This document shows positions 62,539 through 64,000 of a stretch of 64,000 nt of DNA, piece after piece; the first letter of the stretch is position 1, and each line of letters begins with the position of its first letter. Below the pieces are notes generated by a model. That model was not told the DNA's origin. It ran no database searches and saw only the letters and a list, made by a program, of their open reading frames with translations. The translations under genes and the position numbers were made by a program. The stretch comes from an uncultured Pseudomonadales bacterium (GTDB lineage Bacteria; Pseudomonadota; Gammaproteobacteria; Pseudomonadales; Balneatricaceae), in the NCBI GenBank assembly GCA_937773555.1, contig CALJVT010000005.1:372001-436000 (forward strand). Direction: 5' to 3'.

Positions 62539-63561
62539 ATGACATCATCTTCATCTACAGGCGGTTACAAAACTGTAAAAAGTTGGAAAGACTGGCTGCC
62601 AAAAGACGTCAGCATTCTTATGGTTTTGCTTGGCACAGTGTTTATTTTTGAAGTGCTGGGCTGGTTCATTGCTGAGCAAAGCTTTATCTTTAACACTCAA
62701 CGTCTTACCATTATTATTTTGCAAATGTCTATTATTGGCATTATTGCCATAGGCGTGACTCAAATTATCATCATGGCAGGTATTGATCTATCCAGTGGAT
62801 CGGCCCTGGCCTTCACAGGCATTGTGGCTGCAAGCTTTGCACAAACCTCTGAGTATACTCGTGCCGTTTACCCCGCTCTGACCGACATGCCTGTCCTTTT
62901 GCCCATTATTGCTGGCATTTTAGTAGGGTTTGTTTTGGGTGGTATCAACGGTGGTTTGATTGGCTATGCTGGTATCCCACCGTTTATTGCAACCTTAGGC
63001 ATGCTTGTAGCTGCCAGAGGCTTAGCTCGCTGGTACACCAGTGGCTCCCAGGTCAGTTTCTTTATCGACGACTACGCTATTTTGGGCAGTGGCATTGTTC
63101 CGGTAATCATATTTTTAACCACAGCAATGGCGTTTCATTTATTGTTGCGCTACACCCGTTATGGTCGCTACACCTACGCTATTGGTTCGAACGAGCAAGC
63201 AGCGCGAGTGGCTGGCATCAACATTAGAGCCCATAAGCTGTTGGTCTATACCTTAGCTGGTGGCCTATATGGCTTGGCAGCAGTAGTAGAAACTTCACGC
63301 ACACTCACAGCTCAATCTGGTGCTGGCATGCTCTACGAGCTTGACGCCATTGCCGCCGTAGTCATTGGTGGTACTTCGTTAATGGGTGGTAAAGGCCGTA
63401 TTACTGGCACCATTATTGGTGTGTGTATTTTGGGTGTAATCACCTCTGGTTTTACATTTTTAGGTATTGGTTCGTTTTACACCAATATCGTTAAAGGCAT
63501 TATCATCGTCGCAGCTGTTGCAGCTGACCAATATAGTAATAACAAAAACGCTAACCGTTAA
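62539..63561 (+). CDS. Inositol/sugar ABC transporter permease 2
   Basis: A 340-residue permease, paralogue of the one before it. Same family blocks: GVTQIIIMAGIDLSSGSALAF, EQAARVAGINIRAHKLLVYTL and TGTIIGVCILGVITSGFTFL. The two probably form a heterodimer served by the single-domain ATPase. ATG 62539 follows CAGGAC; an in-frame start at 62485 would overlap permease 1 and is unlikely. Confidence 0.9.
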   Translation: MTSSSSTGGYKTVKSWKDWLPKDVSILMVLLGTVFIFEVLGWFIAEQSFIFNTQRLTIIILQMSIIGIIAIGVTQIIIMAGIDLSSGSALAFTGIVAASFAQTSEYTRAVYPALTDMPVLLPIIAGILVGFVLGGINGGLIGYAGIPPFIATLGMLVAARGLARWYTSGSQVSFFIDDYAILGSGIVPVIIFLTTAMAFHLLLRYTRYGRYTYAIGSNEQAARVAGINIRAHKLLVYTLAGGLYGLAAVVETSRTLTAQSGAGMLYELDAIAAVVIGGTSLMGGKGRITGTIIGVCILGVITSGFTFLGIGSFYTNIVKGIIIVAAVAADQYSNNKNANR

Positions 63562-63607
63562 TTTTATTCTAACGATTTATCGGTTTGAAAAGTTTGAGAA
63601 AAAACAC

Positions 63608-64000
63608 ATGAAAGAAATAGGTATCGGTGTTATTGGCACCGCGTTTATGGGCAAAGCCCACTCTATCGCATATGCATCTGCAGCCACTGCATTTGGTGGC
63701 AATCTGCGCCCAAGGTTAGAAATGGTATGTGATCAAGACCCTCAAGTGGCTGAAGATAAGCGAGCAGAAATGGGCTTTGCCCGCTGCACGACCAACTACA
63801 TGGACGTGGTGAATGACCCCAATGTAGATTTGATTTCTATTTGTGTACCTAATTCTGTGCACAAAGAAATCGCTATTGCAGCCCTGGCTGCAGGCAAACA
63901 TGTGTGGTGTGAAAAACCCATGTCTACTAACTTGGCTGATTCTCAAGCCATGGTAGATGCTGCTGCAGCAAGCGAGCAGAAAACCATTGTTGGTTATAAC
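63608..64000 (+). CDS. Gfo/Idh/MocA family oxidoreductase, N-terminal part (cut by window edge)
   Basis: The first 131 codons of a Gfo/Idh oxidoreductase, running off the right edge. NAD-binding GTAFMG lies at 10-15, and the EKP motif at about residue 103 (VWCEKPMS). It differs from the operon's iolG and resembles the dehydrogenases paired with inositol importers that handle scyllo- or chiro-inositol or related sugars. It follows permease 2 by 46 bases and is probably in the same transcript. The C-terminal domain cannot be judged. Confidence 0.8.
   Translation, partial: MKEIGIGVIGTAFMGKAHSIAYASAATAFGGNLRPRLEMVCDQDPQVAEDKRAEMGFARCTTNYMDVVNDPNVDLISICVPNSVHKEIAIAALAAGKHVWCEKPMSTNLADSQAMVDAAAASEQKTIVGYN

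Noticed and set aside
1-64000. CRISPR arrays, insertion sequences, tRNA or rRNA genes
   Set aside because: I looked for regular repeats, transposase motifs, cloverleaf-like segments and rRNA landmarks and saw none. A dedicated tRNA or covariance search could still find small RNAs.

Overview
The window reads as a chromosomal stretch of a marine-type, heterotrophic gammaproteobacterium. The evidence is HrpB and SrmB-like helicases, a long-form LeuA beside an Lrp/AsnC regulator, moderate base composition (judged by eye, not computed), tightly packed operons, and a catabolic repertoire for small osmolytes and sugars. I cannot name the genus. I found no rRNA, tRNA, CRISPR array, insertion sequence, phage or origin.

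Layout. (1) 1-9032: start of deoC with a SorC-type regulator, a frameshifted M20 amidohydrolase, a stand-alone AsnC ligand-binding domain, hrpB, and a divergent set of three dehydrogenases (beta-hydroxyacid dehydrogenase, aldehyde dehydrogenase, SDR). (2) 9033-15685: an AT-rich non-coding stretch, then a four-gene polyamine-type ABC importer whose gene architecture resembles alphaproteobacterial versions, then a class I glutamine amidotransferase. (3) 15824-22125: an MFS carrier, a head-to-head DUF4198/HupE pair (probable metal handling), a MAPEG protein, a FAD-dependent dehydrogenase and a GNAT acetyltransferase. (4) 22366-36565: a one-carbon block with heterotetrameric sarcosine oxidase soxBDAG, a MobB-MoeA fusion, mobA, fdhD, a YaiI-family protein and NAD-dependent formate dehydrogenase fdsBA. 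Sarcosine oxidation releases a C1 unit that can end as formate, and the molybdenum-cofactor genes serve the formate dehydrogenase. (5) 36856-38127: an SrmB-like DEAD-box helicase. (6) 38238-48159: a catabolic cassette with a Gfo/Idh oxidoreductase, a GntR regulator, an SsuD-like flavin monooxygenase, an aldo-keto reductase, a flavin reductase, a complete TRAP transporter, a Sel1-repeat protein and a diheme peroxidase. (7) 48247-50571: leuA and a divergent Lrp/AsnC regulator. (8) 50679-64000: a myo-inositol regulon (iolC, iolD, iolB, iolE, iolG plus a PhyH-type dioxygenase), a divergent ABC importer, an RpiR regulator, and the start of a second Gfo/Idh gene cut by the window edge.

The most notable region is 38238-46260. 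Its monooxygenase, aldo-keto reductase and flavin reductase are the same three enzyme types that form the oxidative desulfonation pathway for sulfoquinovose (sulfo-SMO; smoC, smoB and smoA in Agrobacterium). Here the importer is a TRAP system rather than an ABC system. No conventional sulfoquinovosidase is visible, but a Gfo/Idh protein that could be an NAD-dependent sulfoquinovosidase lies beside the regulator. The function is an inference from family and context; the gene content is read directly.

Regulatory structure seen: a 15-base palindrome before the SorC regulator; twin terminators inside the polyamine operon; one terminator sequence shared by the sox and fds operons; direct repeats between the GntR gene and its divergent neighbour; and a perfect 13-base inverted repeat in the iol divergent promoter region.
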